Origin: PALSA-505 sp036267135
GTDB taxonomy: Bacteria > Actinomycetota > Actinomycetes > Streptosporangiales > Streptosporangiaceae
Assembly (NCBI GenBank): GCA_036267135.1
Contig: DATAWQ010000079.1
Coordinates: 1 to 64,000 of the forward strand
Length of the DNA stretch: 64,000 nt
Direction of reading: 5' to 3'
In this document: piece after piece, positions 43,089-51,992 of the stretch
How positions within the stretch are numbered: position 1 is the stretch's first letter
Layout: every line of letters starts with the position of its first letter
Notes under the pieces: generated by a model
The model's input: the letters and a program-made list of their open reading frames with translations, nothing else
Told to the model about the DNA's origin: nothing
Databases searched by the model: none
Made by a program: the position numbers and the translations under genes

Positions 43089-45206
43089 TTAACCGGTGCT
43101 GGCGGCGAGGGCCAGCGGCAGCACGGCGGGCGCGCCGGCCTCGCGCAGCAGCTTGGCCGCCACGGTCATCGTCCAGCCGGTGTCGACCCGGTCGTCGACC
43201 AGGAGCACCGGCCCGTCCAGCGACGCGACCGCGTCGCCGACCTGACCGGGGACGGCGAACGCGGCCCAGAGCGCACGCAGCCGCTGCGCGCTGTTGTACT
43301 GAGCGGCCGGCCTGTCGGCCACGCGCTCGAGCTGGCCCAGATACGGCAGCCGGCCCAGGCTGGCGATCCGCTCGCCGAGGCTGGCCACCAGCCGCGGCCG
43401 GGACCGGGACGGCACGGTGATCACCCCGGCGGGCCGTTGTGCCCAGTCCCAGGAGGCCAGCACCTTGACCACCGCGTCCACCATCTCACCGGGGACCGGC
43501 CCGTCGGCCGCGCCGTCGGCGAACAGAGCACGCAGCCGCGGCCCCCAGCCGAGGTCGGTCAGCCGGGCCAGGACGCGGCCGGGCTCGGCGGCCAGCCCGG
43601 CCGGAATCTTGCCGGACACCTCGACGCCGAGCCCGGGCATACCGGTCGGCCACATCTTCCGCGGCGCGACCTCGATGCCGGGGCGGAGCAGCCGCTCTTT
43701 GGCCCGCTCGATCCCGGCCGCCGAAACCTGGCCGGGCCAGTGCCGCCCCGTGCAGTTGTCGCAGCGCCCGCACGCGGCCGCGTCCGGGTCGTCGAGCTCG
43801 CGGCGCAGGTACTCCATCCGGCACTCATCGGTGGCGATGTAGCCGAGCATGGCCCGCTGCTCGCGGGACCGCTCGGCCGCCACCCTGGTGTACCGGTCCG
43901 CGTCGTAGGCCCAGGGCTGCCCGGTGACTTCCCAGCCCCCGCTCACCCGGCGGACCGCGCCGTCCACGTCCAGCACCTTGAGCATCATCTCCAGCCGACT
44001 GCGGCTGAGATCGACCCTGGTCTCCAGCGCGGCGGTGGACAGCGGCCGGCCCGCGTCGCCGAGCGCGGCCAGCGTGCCCCGCACCACGGCCTCGGGCGGG
44101 AACGCGAGCGACCCGAAGTACGCCCAGATGTCGGCGTCTTCGCGGCCCGGCAGCAGCACCACGTCGGCGCGGTCCACGCCGCGCCCGGCCCGGCCGATCT
44201 GCTGGTAGTAGGCGACCGGCGACTGCGGGGCGCCAAGATGCACGACAAACCCCAGGTCGGGCTTGTCGAAACCCATGCCGAGTGCGCTAGTGGCTATCAA
44301 TGCCTTGAGCTCGTTAGCGATAAGCGAGTCTTCGGCTTGGCACCGTTCATTATGTTCGGTCTTTCCCGTATAAGCGGCCACCGAATGCCCACGGTCCCGC
44401 AGGAACGCAGCCGTCTCGTGTGCGGCCGCGACGGTCAGCGTGTAGACGATGCCGGAGCCTGGCAGCTCGCCGAGGTGCTCGTCCAGCCAGGCCATCCGCT
44501 GCTGCGGGCCGGGCAGGTCGACCACGCCCAGGTGCAGGCTGTCGCGGTCCAGCGGTCCACGCAGCACCAGCGCCTGCTCGCCGGCGCCCGCGCCGAGCTG
44601 CTCGGCAACGTCCCTGGTGACCCGGGCGTTCGCGGTCGCGGTGGTGGCCAGCACCGGCACGCCGGGCGGCAGCTCGTCCAGCAGGGTGCGCAGCCGCCGG
44701 TAGTCCGGCCGGAAGTCGTGGCCCCAGTCGGAGATGCAGTGTGCCTCGTCCACCACCAGCATCCCGGCCGCCGCGGTCAGCTTGGGCAGCACCTGGTCGC
44801 GGAAGCCGGGGTTGTTCAGCCGTTCCGGGCTGACCAGCAGCACGTCCACCTGCCCGTCCGTCACCTCGGCGTAGACCTCGTCCCACTGCTCGACGTTGGC
44901 CGAGTTCACCGTCCGGGCCGCGATGCCGGCCCGGCCGGCCGCGTCGATCTGGTTGCGCATCAGGGCGAGCAGCGGAGAGACGATCACCGACGGCCCGGCG
45001 CCGCGGGCCCGCAGCAGCGCGGTCGCGGTGAAGTAGACCGCCGACTTCCCCCACCCCGTCCGCTGCACCACCAGCGCGCGGCGGTGCTCCTCGACCAGCG
45101 CGCGGATCGCCGTCCACTGGTCCTCGCGCAGCCGCGCGTGCTCGCCCGCCAGCGCGCGCAGGCATGTCTCGGCCTCGTCCCGGAGCGTGCTCGTCTTCTC
45201 GGTCAC
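43089..45206 (-). CDS. recQ: RecQ-family DNA helicase fused to a phosphoribosyltransferase-like domain
   Basis: 705 residues. SF2 helicase core with QRTGWGKSAVYF (motif I), DEAHCISDWGHDFRPDY (motif II) and QIGRAGRG (motif VI). A RecQ zinc cluster (CRMEYLRREL...CGRCDNC) follows. The C-terminal about 130 residues resemble a PRTase, with the PRPP-loop-like VLLVDDRVDTGWTM near 660-673. RecQ-PRTase fusions occur in actinobacteria; the PRTase part's role is unclear. It unwinds DNA at repair and recombination intermediates. It diverges from the gene at 45345. Confidence 0.92.
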   Translation of the reverse strand: MTEKTSTLRDEAETCLRALAGEHARLREDQWTAIRALVEEHRRALVVQRTGWGKSAVYFTATALLRARGAGPSVIVSPLLALMRNQIDAAGRAGIAARTVNSANVEQWDEVYAEVTDGQVDVLLVSPERLNNPGFRDQVLPKLTAAAGMLVVDEAHCISDWGHDFRPDYRRLRTLLDELPPGVPVLATTATANARVTRDVAEQLGAGAGEQALVLRGPLDRDSLHLGVVDLPGPQQRMAWLDEHLGELPGSGIVYTLTVAAAHETAAFLRDRGHSVAAYTGKTEHNERCQAEDSLIANELKALIATSALGMGFDKPDLGFVVHLGAPQSPVAYYQQIGRAGRGVDRADVVLLPGREDADIWAYFGSLAFPPEAVVRGTLAALGDAGRPLSTAALETRVDLSRSRLEMMLKVLDVDGAVRRVSGGWEVTGQPWAYDADRYTRVAAERSREQRAMLGYIATDECRMEYLRRELDDPDAAACGRCDNCTGRHWPGQVSAAGIERAKERLLRPGIEVAPRKMWPTGMPGLGVEVSGKIPAGLAAEPGRVLARLTDLGWGPRLRALFADGAADGPVPGEMVDAVVKVLASWDWAQRPAGVITVPSRSRPRLVASLGERIASLGRLPYLGQLERVADRPAAQYNSAQRLRALWAAFAVPGQVGDAVASLDGPVLLVDDRVDTGWTMTVAAKLLREAGAPAVLPLALAASTG

Positions 45207-45244
45207 CCGTCCTTCGTACCAGCCGGCGCCGACACCTGTGCGCG

Positions 45245-45267
45245 TTGTCAGTGGGCTGAGGGATTAT
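45245..45267 (+). promoter_or_regulatory. PafBC-like (RecA-independent) DNA-damage promoter
   Basis: TTGTCAGTGG at 45245-45254 matches the -35-side element of mycobacterial RecA-independent damage promoters (TGTCAGTG-N8-TAN3T). After N8 the -10 is GATTAT (45262-45267), one base off. It drives the gene at 45345. Confidence 0.55.
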
Positions 45268-45344
45268 GACAATGAACGGCTGCGCCCCGGAGCGCGGCCG
45301 CAGGGACCGTCGCGGGAGCGGGCGGTCGCAGAAAGGGTCCGCCG

Positions 45345-46253
45345 ATGCACACGACCGCCGACGAGGTCGTGGCCACGTTCGCGGTCACCCCGAAGGCCCG
45401 GGAACTGCTGCGGCGGTGGCAGACCGACCCGGCCAGGCCGCACGTGCCCAGGGTGGTGCTGGCGCACACCACGCGGGTGCTCTACACACTCGACCCGGCC
45501 GGGATCGAGGCGGTGTGCGCGGCCAGCGAACACCCGCTCGGCGACATCCGCAAACAGGCCGCGATGGCGGTCGGCCCGGTGGTGGACTGGCGCCCCGACT
45601 TCGCGTTCACGCACGTCATGCACCTGGCCATGGAGCGGCTCGGGAACCTGCCGAGCTTCGGCGAATTCACCGCGTTCTGCTCGGGCGACCCGTTGGGGCG
45701 GTTCGCGCTCGGCGATCCCGCGCGGCGGGTCAGGGAGCTGGCGGGCCGGCAGGGCTTCGCGCCTGGGCAGGCGGCGCAGGCGGTGCGGTGGCGGATCGGG
45801 CTGGCGTACTACTCGTTCGCGCGTGAGGCGTACATCCTCGCGGTACTGCGGGGCGCTGGCCTGGACGTGCGCGCACACCCGCTGGCGGACGCTCTGTTCC
45901 GGGCCGACGCGTGGACCGGGCGGACGGTGCTGAGCATCTACGTGAGTAACCCCCGCTTCCGGGACGGCCCGCGCGGCCGCAAACCGCGCTCCGGCCAGAT
46001 CCTGGCGGGCGCCCAGCCCCCCTTCCACCACGAAGAACTCCGCCTGGCCCCCCGCCACGAATACGGCTGCGTCCACCTCCCCGACCCCACCGAAATCCGC
46101 GCCGTCGCCGCCCGCCTCACCCCTCGCCCACCCCTTTCACGCCCACCCACGTCACTCCCACACCCCTCACACCCACCCACCTCAGTCCCACCCGTCTCAC
46201 ACCCACCCACCTCCGGGCCCGCGCCCGGCCCGCACCGCGCGCCGACCTCATGA
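45345..46253 (+). CDS. Protein of unknown function behind a DNA-damage-type promoter
   Basis: 302 residues. The first about 220 are a mixed helical domain (ARELLRRWQTDPARPHVPRVVLAHTTRVLYTLD, then FSREAYILAVLR-type segment at about 155-175). A basic stretch RDGPRGRKPRSGQIL and a His-rich FHHEELRLAPRHEYGCVHLP follow. The last 50 residues are Pro/Ser/Thr repeats. No family is recognised. The divergent recQ gene and the promoter type suggest a stress or repair role, by inference. Confidence 0.65.
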   Translation: MHTTADEVVATFAVTPKARELLRRWQTDPARPHVPRVVLAHTTRVLYTLDPAGIEAVCAASEHPLGDIRKQAAMAVGPVVDWRPDFAFTHVMHLAMERLGNLPSFGEFTAFCSGDPLGRFALGDPARRVRELAGRQGFAPGQAAQAVRWRIGLAYYSFAREAYILAVLRGAGLDVRAHPLADALFRADAWTGRTVLSIYVSNPRFRDGPRGRKPRSGQILAGAQPPFHHEELRLAPRHEYGCVHLPDPTEIRAVAARLTPRPPLSRPPTSLPHPSHPPTSVPPVSHPPTSGPAPGPHRAPTS

Positions 46254-46254
46254 T

Positions 46255-46296
46255 CGTGAAGACCTGCACGTACCCACACACGCACAAGTCTTCACG
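46255..46296. terminator. Hairpin between convergent genes
   Basis: Arms CGTGAAGAC (46255-46263) and GTCTTCACG (46288-46296) are perfect 9-mers separated by a 24-nt loop. The position between two convergent gene ends fits a terminator. Confidence 0.5.
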
Positions 46297-46367
46297 CTGA
46301 CGGACGCACCCCCGGCCCACGGAGGGGGCAACCCTCGCGTTGCTGGGTTCGGGGCCAGCGGGAGCGG

Positions 46368-46973
46368 TCAGCGGAGCCGGCGGGTGAGGGTGAGGGCCAG
46401 CCAGAAGGCGGCGCCCGCCAGGGGCAGCTCCACGAAGGCCGCCTCGGCGAGGGCAAGCAGGTGGTCCGTGCCCGGCGCGCTCGTGCAAACGTCGAACCAG
46501 GCGTCGACGGTGAGCAATACGCCGAGGGCCACGGCTGCCAGGCTGGCCCGGGCGTCGGCCCGCGCCAGCAGCGCAGCGGTGGCGAGGGCCGCCACTGCTT
46601 CGGCGGCGTCGAGTCCCACCCAGGCCAGCGACCAGTTCTGCGCCTGGGCCGAGTGCGGCAGCGTCACGGCCAGCACTGCGCACCACGGCACCAGGAACAC
46701 CCCCACCACCAGCGCAGCCAGTCGCGCCCACCACCGCAACGACCCCCGCCCGCCGCCCGCCCGCGTCGCGGCCACCCCTCCCCCCGCGACCTGTCCACGA
46801 CCGGCACTCGCGCTGGCCGCCGTTACCTCAGGGACGGGTGACCTGGTCGGGTCGGAGAGGCCCCATGCGGGGTGAGGTGCTCCGTGGGGGTGAGGTGCTC
46901 CGTGGGGGTGGGGGGCTCCGTGGGGGTCGGGGGCCTGGTCGGGACGGGGCGGCAGGGTGTCGATGACGGTCAT
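46368..46973 (-). CDS. Four-helix membrane protein of unknown function
   Basis: 201 residues. The N-terminus carries a PHGAPHPHGAPHPHGAPHP repeat (from an 18-bp DNA repeat near 46878-46925). About four hydrophobic helices then occupy residues 80-200 (LAALVVGVFLVPWCAVLAV and others). No family is recognised. It is divergent from the ArsR-like regulator at 47058, with a shared 84-bp region that holds TTCTGCA repeats, so it may be that regulator's target. Confidence 0.7.
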   Translation of the reverse strand: MTVIDTLPPRPDQAPDPHGAPHPHGAPHPHGAPHPAWGLSDPTRSPVPEVTAASASAGRGQVAGGGVAATRAGGGRGSLRWWARLAALVVGVFLVPWCAVLAVTLPHSAQAQNWSLAWVGLDAAEAVAALATAALLARADARASLAAVALGVLLTVDAWFDVCTSAPGTDHLLALAEAAFVELPLAGAAFWLALTLTRRLR

Positions 46974-47002
46974 GGGGGGCTACGGTAGGTCTACAGAGAA
47001 AA

Positions 47003-47026
47003 TTCTGCAAATCTTTTTCTGCAGAA
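47003..47026. promoter_or_regulatory. Candidate operator TTCTGCA pair
   Basis: TTCTGCA at 47003-47009 is repeated within the palindrome TTCTGCAGAA at 47017-47026, flanked by GAGAAA and TTTCTC. It lies in the divergent promoter region of the four-helix protein and the ArsR-like regulator. Confidence 0.5.
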
Positions 47027-47057
47027 CTTTCTCGGTAATTCTGGTAAGGTGCGGGAC

Positions 47058-47648
47058 ATGGCTGTCAGATCGCGTCAGGTGGTGGGCGACGCCAAGCGGT
47101 GGAAGGCACTGGCGCATCCGCTGCGCCAGGAGATGTTGCGGCATCTGGCGGAGGATGGGCCCGCCACGTCTACGACGATCGCCGCCGCACTGGGCGAGAA
47201 CACCGGGACGACCAGCTACCACCTGCGGGTGCTGGCCGACGCCGGGGTGATCGAGGAGGTGCCGGAGCGCGCGAACGGGCGGGAGCGCTGGTGGCGCACG
47301 TTTCCCGTCGACCACCGTGAGCCGGACTACGACAGCCTCAGCCCGGAAGACCGGGCCGCGCTCGACGAGTGGCGGGCCGCCCAGATCCCGGATGAGATCG
47401 CGCTGGTCAACCGGTTCATCAGGGACGTCCGCAAGCACGGTAAATGGGCCAAGGCCTCCCGGGCCGGCGGTTACTTCACCGTCGAGGGCCTCGAAGCCCT
47501 GCACGACGACTACGTGGCCCTGCTGAACAAGTACGGCTACACCAGGGAGGACGCCCCGCCGGACGCCCGCCCCATGCTGCTGCGCATGTTCTACATCCCC
47601 GAGGAGCCCGCCGAGGCCGACCCCGACCCCAACGCTGGGCAAACGTAG
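47058..47648 (+). CDS. ArsR-like winged-helix regulator
   Basis: 196 residues from ATG 47058 (AAGG 8 nt upstream). A winged helix (about 12-80; RWKALAHPLRQEMLRHLAEDGPATSTTIAAAL, TTSYHLRVLADAGVIEE) is followed by a helical C-terminal domain with EWRAAQIPDEIALVNRF. This is the ArsR/HTH_20 form common in actinobacteria, without metal-binding Cys. It likely regulates itself and the divergent membrane protein. Confidence 0.88.
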   Translation: MAVRSRQVVGDAKRWKALAHPLRQEMLRHLAEDGPATSTTIAAALGENTGTTSYHLRVLADAGVIEEVPERANGRERWWRTFPVDHREPDYDSLSPEDRAALDEWRAAQIPDEIALVNRFIRDVRKHGKWAKASRAGGYFTVEGLEALHDDYVALLNKYGYTREDAPPDARPMLLRMFYIPEEPAEADPDPNAGQT

Positions 47649-47654
47649 CCGCGC

Positions 47655-50012
47655 TCAGGAGGCTTCGGCCACCGACGCCACCGACGCCACCGACGCCACC
47701 GACGCCTCCGCCGGCCACGCCTCATCCGGTGGCGGCTCGTCCGGCCACCCCTCGGCGGGCAGCCCGGGTACGAACTCGGAGGGGAGCAGGCCGGTCAGGC
47801 GCGGGGTGAGGCCGGTGTGGCGCCGGCCCGCTCCCGGGGTCCGCACCGCGACCGCCAGCGCGCGCCGCGAGCCCACCAGCACCACCAGCGACTTGGCCCG
47901 GGTGATCGCGGTGTAGAGCAGGTTGCGCCGCAGCATCATCCAGGACGCGGTGGTGAGCGGGATGACCACGGCCGGGTACTCGCTGCCCTGGGAGCGGTGG
48001 ATGGTGGCGGCGTAGGCGTGCGAGAGCTCGTCGAGCTCGTCGAAGCCGTAGTCCACGCTCTCGTCCTCGTCGGTGAGCATGGTGAGCTTGCTGTCCTCCA
48101 GCGACATCGCGGTGATCACGCCGACGGTGCCGTTGAAGATGCCGGCCTCGCCCTTGTCGTAGTTGTTGCGGAGCTGGGTGACCTTGTCCCCCACCCGGAA
48201 CACCCGCCCGCCGTAGCGCCGCTCCGGCTGCCCCTCGCGGAACGGGGTCAGCTTCTCCTGCAGCAGCATGTTCAGGTTCCCGGCCCCGGCCGGGCCGCGG
48301 TGCATCGGAGTCAGCACCTGCACGTCACGCCGCGCGTTCAGGCCGAACCGGCGCGGGATGCGGTGCGCCACGATGTCCACGGTGAGCGCCGCGGTCTCCT
48401 CGGTGTCGTCGCAGGTGAACCAGAAGAAGTCGGGGAACCCGTTGAGCCGGGGCGGCGTGCCGACGTTGACCCGGTGCGCGTTGACCACGATGCCGGACTG
48501 CTGGGCCTGCCGGAAAATCTTGGTCAGCCGGGTCCGCGGGATCACGTCCGAGGCGGCCAGCAGGTCGCGCAGCACCTCGCCGGCGCCGACCGAAGGCAGC
48601 TGGTCCACGTCGCCGACCAGCAGCAGGTGCGCTCCCCGCGGCACCGCCTTGACCAGCTTGTTGGCCAGGATCAGGTCGGTCATCGAGGACTCGTCGAGCA
48701 CGACCAGGTCCGCGTCGAGCGGGTTGTCCCTGTCGTATTTCGGCTCACCGCCGGGCTGGAGCTGCAGCAGCCGGTGCACGGTGGACGCCTCGTGCCCGGT
48801 CAGCTCGGCCAGCCGCTTGGCGGCCCGCCCGGTGGGCGCGAGCAGCGCGATCTTGGCCTTCTTGGCCTGGGCCAGCTCCACGATCGAGCGGACGGTGAAG
48901 CTCTTGCCGCAGCCGGGCCCGCCGGTCAGCACCGCCACCCGCTCGGTCAGCGCCAGCCGCACCGCCTGCTCCTGCTCGGGCGCGAGGTCCGCGCCGGTCC
49001 GGCCGTGCAGCCAGGTCAGCGCCTGCTCCCAGTCCACGTCGGCGAATCCGGGCATCCGGTCCTCGTCGGTGTGCAGCAGGTCAAGCAGCCCGGCGGCCAG
49101 CGACCGCTCGGCCCGGTGGAACGGCACCAGGTAGACCCCCGGCACCTCGTGATCCCCCACCGGGACGTCCTCCCTGATCACACCCTCGTCGACGGCAAGC
49201 TGCTCCAGACAGGGGGTGACCAGGTCCCGGTCCACGTCGAGGATCTTCGTGGCGTCGGTGATCAGGTTGGGCACCGGCAGGAAGCAGTGCCCGTCGTCGG
49301 TGGCCTCGGACAGGGTGTACTGCAGCCCCGCCTTGATCCGCTCCGGGCTGTCGTGCGGTATGCCGACCGCCTGGGCGATCGTGTCCGCGGTCTTGAAGCC
49401 GATCCCCCACACGTCCGAGGCCAGCCGGTACGGCTCGTTGCGGACGACGGCGATCGCGCCGTCGGAGTACTTCTTGTAGATCCGCACGGCCAGCGAGGTG
49501 GACACCCCCACGCCCTGCAGGAAGACCATCACCTCCTTGATGGCCTTCTGCTCCTCCCAGGCGTCGGCGACCCGCTGGGTGCGCTTGGGCCCGACGCCGG
49601 GCACCTCGATCAGCCGCTTGGGCTCCTCCTCGATGACCCGCAGCACGTCCACCCCGAAGTGCGCGACCATCCGCTCGGCCATCACCGGCCCGATCCCCTT
49701 GATCAGCCCGGAGCCCAGGTAGCGCTGGATGCCCTGAATGGTCGCGGGCAGCACGGTCGTGTACGACCGCACCTCGAACTGCCGCCCGTACCGCGGATGG
49801 TTGGTCCACCGGCCGCTCAGCCGCAGGCTCTCCCCCACGTTCGCGCCCAGCAGCGGCCCCACCACGGTGAGCAGGTCGGGCCCGGCCCGGTCGGCGGCCA
49901 CCCGGGCGATGGTGTAGCCAGTCTCCTCGTTGGCGTAGGTGACCCGCTCCAGCACGGCTTCGAGCACCGACTCGGCCGGCCCTGGGGGGTGGGGACTGGT
50001 CACGGGGGCCAT
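47655..50012 (-). CDS. recD2: RecD2-type SF1 DNA helicase
   Basis: 785 residues. An N-terminal OB-like and helix-hairpin-helix region (GLIKGIGPVMAERM, IEVPGVGPKRTQRV) precedes an SF1B helicase core: P-loop GGPGCGKSF, Walker B LVVLDESSM, GDVDQLPSVGAG and AATIHRSQGSEYP. It unwinds 5'-to-3' in repair; the actinobacterial role is not well defined. The C-terminus ends in a VASVASVASVA repeat from a 9-bp DNA repeat (about 47670-47705). Start choice is uncertain: ATG 50012 is used; ATG 50033 or GTG 50003 (GCAGG upstream) are possible. Confidence 0.9.
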   Translation of the reverse strand: MAPVTSPHPPGPAESVLEAVLERVTYANEETGYTIARVAADRAGPDLLTVVGPLLGANVGESLRLSGRWTNHPRYGRQFEVRSYTTVLPATIQGIQRYLGSGLIKGIGPVMAERMVAHFGVDVLRVIEEEPKRLIEVPGVGPKRTQRVADAWEEQKAIKEVMVFLQGVGVSTSLAVRIYKKYSDGAIAVVRNEPYRLASDVWGIGFKTADTIAQAVGIPHDSPERIKAGLQYTLSEATDDGHCFLPVPNLITDATKILDVDRDLVTPCLEQLAVDEGVIREDVPVGDHEVPGVYLVPFHRAERSLAAGLLDLLHTDEDRMPGFADVDWEQALTWLHGRTGADLAPEQEQAVRLALTERVAVLTGGPGCGKSFTVRSIVELAQAKKAKIALLAPTGRAAKRLAELTGHEASTVHRLLQLQPGGEPKYDRDNPLDADLVVLDESSMTDLILANKLVKAVPRGAHLLLVGDVDQLPSVGAGEVLRDLLAASDVIPRTRLTKIFRQAQQSGIVVNAHRVNVGTPPRLNGFPDFFWFTCDDTEETAALTVDIVAHRIPRRFGLNARRDVQVLTPMHRGPAGAGNLNMLLQEKLTPFREGQPERRYGGRVFRVGDKVTQLRNNYDKGEAGIFNGTVGVITAMSLEDSKLTMLTDEDESVDYGFDELDELSHAYAATIHRSQGSEYPAVVIPLTTASWMMLRRNLLYTAITRAKSLVVLVGSRRALAVAVRTPGAGRRHTGLTPRLTGLLPSEFVPGLPAEGWPDEPPPDEAWPAEASVASVASVASVAEAS

Positions 50013-50093
50013 CCTGCCGTAGATGCCCGACATTTTTGGCCATGAACGGCTGCGCCAAGAAATGCGTCGCCTCCTGGCCGGTAGCATCGCCGC

Positions 50094-51038
50094 ATGGTCG
50101 AGGCGGTCGGCGTGGTCGGGGCACTGATCCGGGACAGCCGCAACCGGGTCTACGCCCACCGCCGCACCGCCAGCCGCAAGCTGCTGCCGGGCACCTGGGA
50201 CGTGGTGGGCGGGCACGTCGAGCCGGGCGAGACGCCGGAGCAGGCGCTGGGCAGGGAGATCGAAGAGGAGACCGGCTGGCGGCTGCGCCGGATCGAGGCC
50301 GAGTTCGCGACCTGGGACTGGGAGCATCACGGCGTGCTCAGGCACGAGATCGACTACCTGGTCGAGGTGGACGGGGACCTGGCCGCGCCCCGGCTGGAGG
50401 AGGGCAAGCACGACGCCTGCGCCTGGGTCGGCCCGGGCAACCTGGAGCTGATGATGGCCGGCCGAACCGACGGCGACCGGCGGCTGCGCGACATCGTGGC
50501 CCGGGCGGTGCGGACCCGGCTCACCGAGCGGTTGCGGCTGGAGCCGCTTGGCCGCTGGAACGCCGGGGACCTGTGGCGGTTGCACTACGACGAGGGCGTC
50601 GCCGCCTGGTGGGAGGGCCGGTTCACCGTCGCCGCCACCGAGGACAGGGCCGCCTGGTACGGGGCGGGCTGGGAGCGGCACGGGGTGGGCAAGTGGATGG
50701 CCTACCGGCGGCGTGACGGCCAGATGGTGGGCCGCGGTGGCTTGTCCTTCAGCGAGGTGGACGGGCAGGAGCGGTTCGAACTCGGCTGGACGGTGCTCAG
50801 CGGCCTGTGGGGCCAGGGCTACGCCACCGAGATGGGCCGGGCCGGGCTGGACTTCGCCTTCGGCGACCTCGGCGCCGCGCAGGTCGTCTCGTTCACCGAA
50901 CCGCACAACCGGCGCTCGCGGGCGGTGATGGAACGCCTCGGCTTCCGCTACGCCCGGGACATCGACCACCACGGCGAGCGCTTCGTGCTCTACGAGATGG
51001 ACGCCGCGAACCCCAGTAAAACCCAAGCTGACCGGTAG
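50094..51038 (+). CDS. Nudix hydrolase fused to a GNAT acetyltransferase
   Basis: 314 residues. Residues 1-150 are a Nudix domain with a complete box GGHVEPGETPEQALGREIEE (39-58, then ETG). Residues about 155-305 are a GNAT domain (ELGWTVLSGLWGQGYATEMGRAGLDFAF, then FTEPHNRRSRAVMERLGFRY). Each is complete, so it is a true fusion. It might act on a nucleotide-linked metabolite in two steps. Two domains joined by evolution but otherwise independent is the alternative. Confidence 0.88.
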   Translation: MVEAVGVVGALIRDSRNRVYAHRRTASRKLLPGTWDVVGGHVEPGETPEQALGREIEEETGWRLRRIEAEFATWDWEHHGVLRHEIDYLVEVDGDLAAPRLEEGKHDACAWVGPGNLELMMAGRTDGDRRLRDIVARAVRTRLTERLRLEPLGRWNAGDLWRLHYDEGVAAWWEGRFTVAATEDRAAWYGAGWERHGVGKWMAYRRRDGQMVGRGGLSFSEVDGQERFELGWTVLSGLWGQGYATEMGRAGLDFAFGDLGAAQVVSFTEPHNRRSRAVMERLGFRYARDIDHHGERFVLYEMDAANPSKTQADR

Positions 51039-51075
51039 TTCGGGAAACTAGGTATTGACGTTACTGGCGCGTAAT

Positions 51076-51093
51076 GTTACTTATTAACGTAAC
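51076..51093. promoter_or_regulatory. Inverted repeat before the SGNH hydrolase gene
   Basis: GTTAC-TTATTAAC-GTAAC sits 34-51 bp before the start at 51127. A possible -35 TTGACG at about 51056 lies just upstream. The AT-rich dyad overlaps the expected start of transcription. Confidence 0.45.
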
Positions 51094-51126
51094 CCCGCTG
51101 TTACCTCACGTGTGCAAGGAGATACC

Positions 51127-51942
51127 GTGCCGCCGCGTGCTTTCCCCCGCTATCGATTGCTGCTCGTACCCATTGCCGCCGCTGCCACCGCGTTCCCCGT
51201 TCTGGCCTCGGGCGCCGTGGCCCACGCCTCGAGTTCGGTGCACTACGTCGCCCTCGGTGACTCCTACTCCTCCGGCCTCGGCGCCGGGGACGAGGGCGAC
51301 GGCAGTTGCGACCAGAGCCCCAACGCCTACTCCGCCCTGTGGGCGGCGCAGAACGCTCCCGCCTCCTACGTGACGGAAGCCTGCGCGGGCGCGACCACGA
51401 GCGACGTGATCAGCGGTCAGCTCTCCGCGCTCAGCGGCTCGACCTCGCTGGTGTCGATCACCATCGGCGGCAACGACGTCGGGTTCAGCAGCGTCATGGA
51501 GACCTGCGTGCTGGACAGCACGAGTTCGTGCGTGAGCGCGATCGACCAGGCCGAGAGCGAGATGCACTCCACGCTGCCCGGCGCGCTGGACACCACGTTC
51601 GCCGACATCAACGCCGACGCGCCCAGCGCGAACGTCGTGGTGCTCGACTATCCCGACCTGTACGACCTGTCCCAGTCCTCGGGCTGCATCGGTCTGAGCA
51701 CCACCGACCGCACCGACCTGAACCAGGCCGCGGACGAGCTGGACAGTGTCGAGCAGACCGCCGCACAGAACGAGGGTGACACGTTCGCCGACATCAGGTC
51801 GGCGTTCAGCGGTCACCAGATCTGCGACTCCGACAGCTGGCTGCACTCGGTCAACTTCCTCGACATCGACGAGTCCTACCACCCGACCGCCACGGGCCAG
51901 GCCGACGGTTACCTGCCGGTCTTCAGCGACGCGGCCGGCTGA
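51127..51942 (+). CDS. Secreted SGNH/GDSL-family esterase or lipase
   Basis: 271 residues from GTG 51127, which has AAGGAG 5 nt upstream. Signal peptide 1-34. The four SGNH blocks are present: GDSYSSG (Ser), a Gly in block II (ACAGATTSDV), GGNDVGF (Asn) and the D-x-x-H of DESYHPTATGQ. Three Cys pairs suggest disulphides. It resembles Streptomyces extracellular lipases and acts outside the cell. Confidence 0.92.
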   Translation: MPPRAFPRYRLLLVPIAAAATAFPVLASGAVAHASSSVHYVALGDSYSSGLGAGDEGDGSCDQSPNAYSALWAAQNAPASYVTEACAGATTSDVISGQLSALSGSTSLVSITIGGNDVGFSSVMETCVLDSTSSCVSAIDQAESEMHSTLPGALDTTFADINADAPSANVVVLDYPDLYDLSQSSGCIGLSTTDRTDLNQAADELDSVEQTAAQNEGDTFADIRSAFSGHQICDSDSWLHSVNFLDIDESYHPTATGQADGYLPVFSDAAG

Positions 51943-51954
51943 CCGCACGCTCCC

Positions 51955-51992
51955 CTGATCCGGGCCCGGCCGCGCGGCCGGGCCCGGATCAG
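51955..51992. terminator. Bidirectional terminator hairpin
   Basis: Perfect 18-bp arms, CTGATCCGGGCCCGGCCG and its complement, flank a 2-nt CG centre between convergent genes. Confidence 0.82.
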
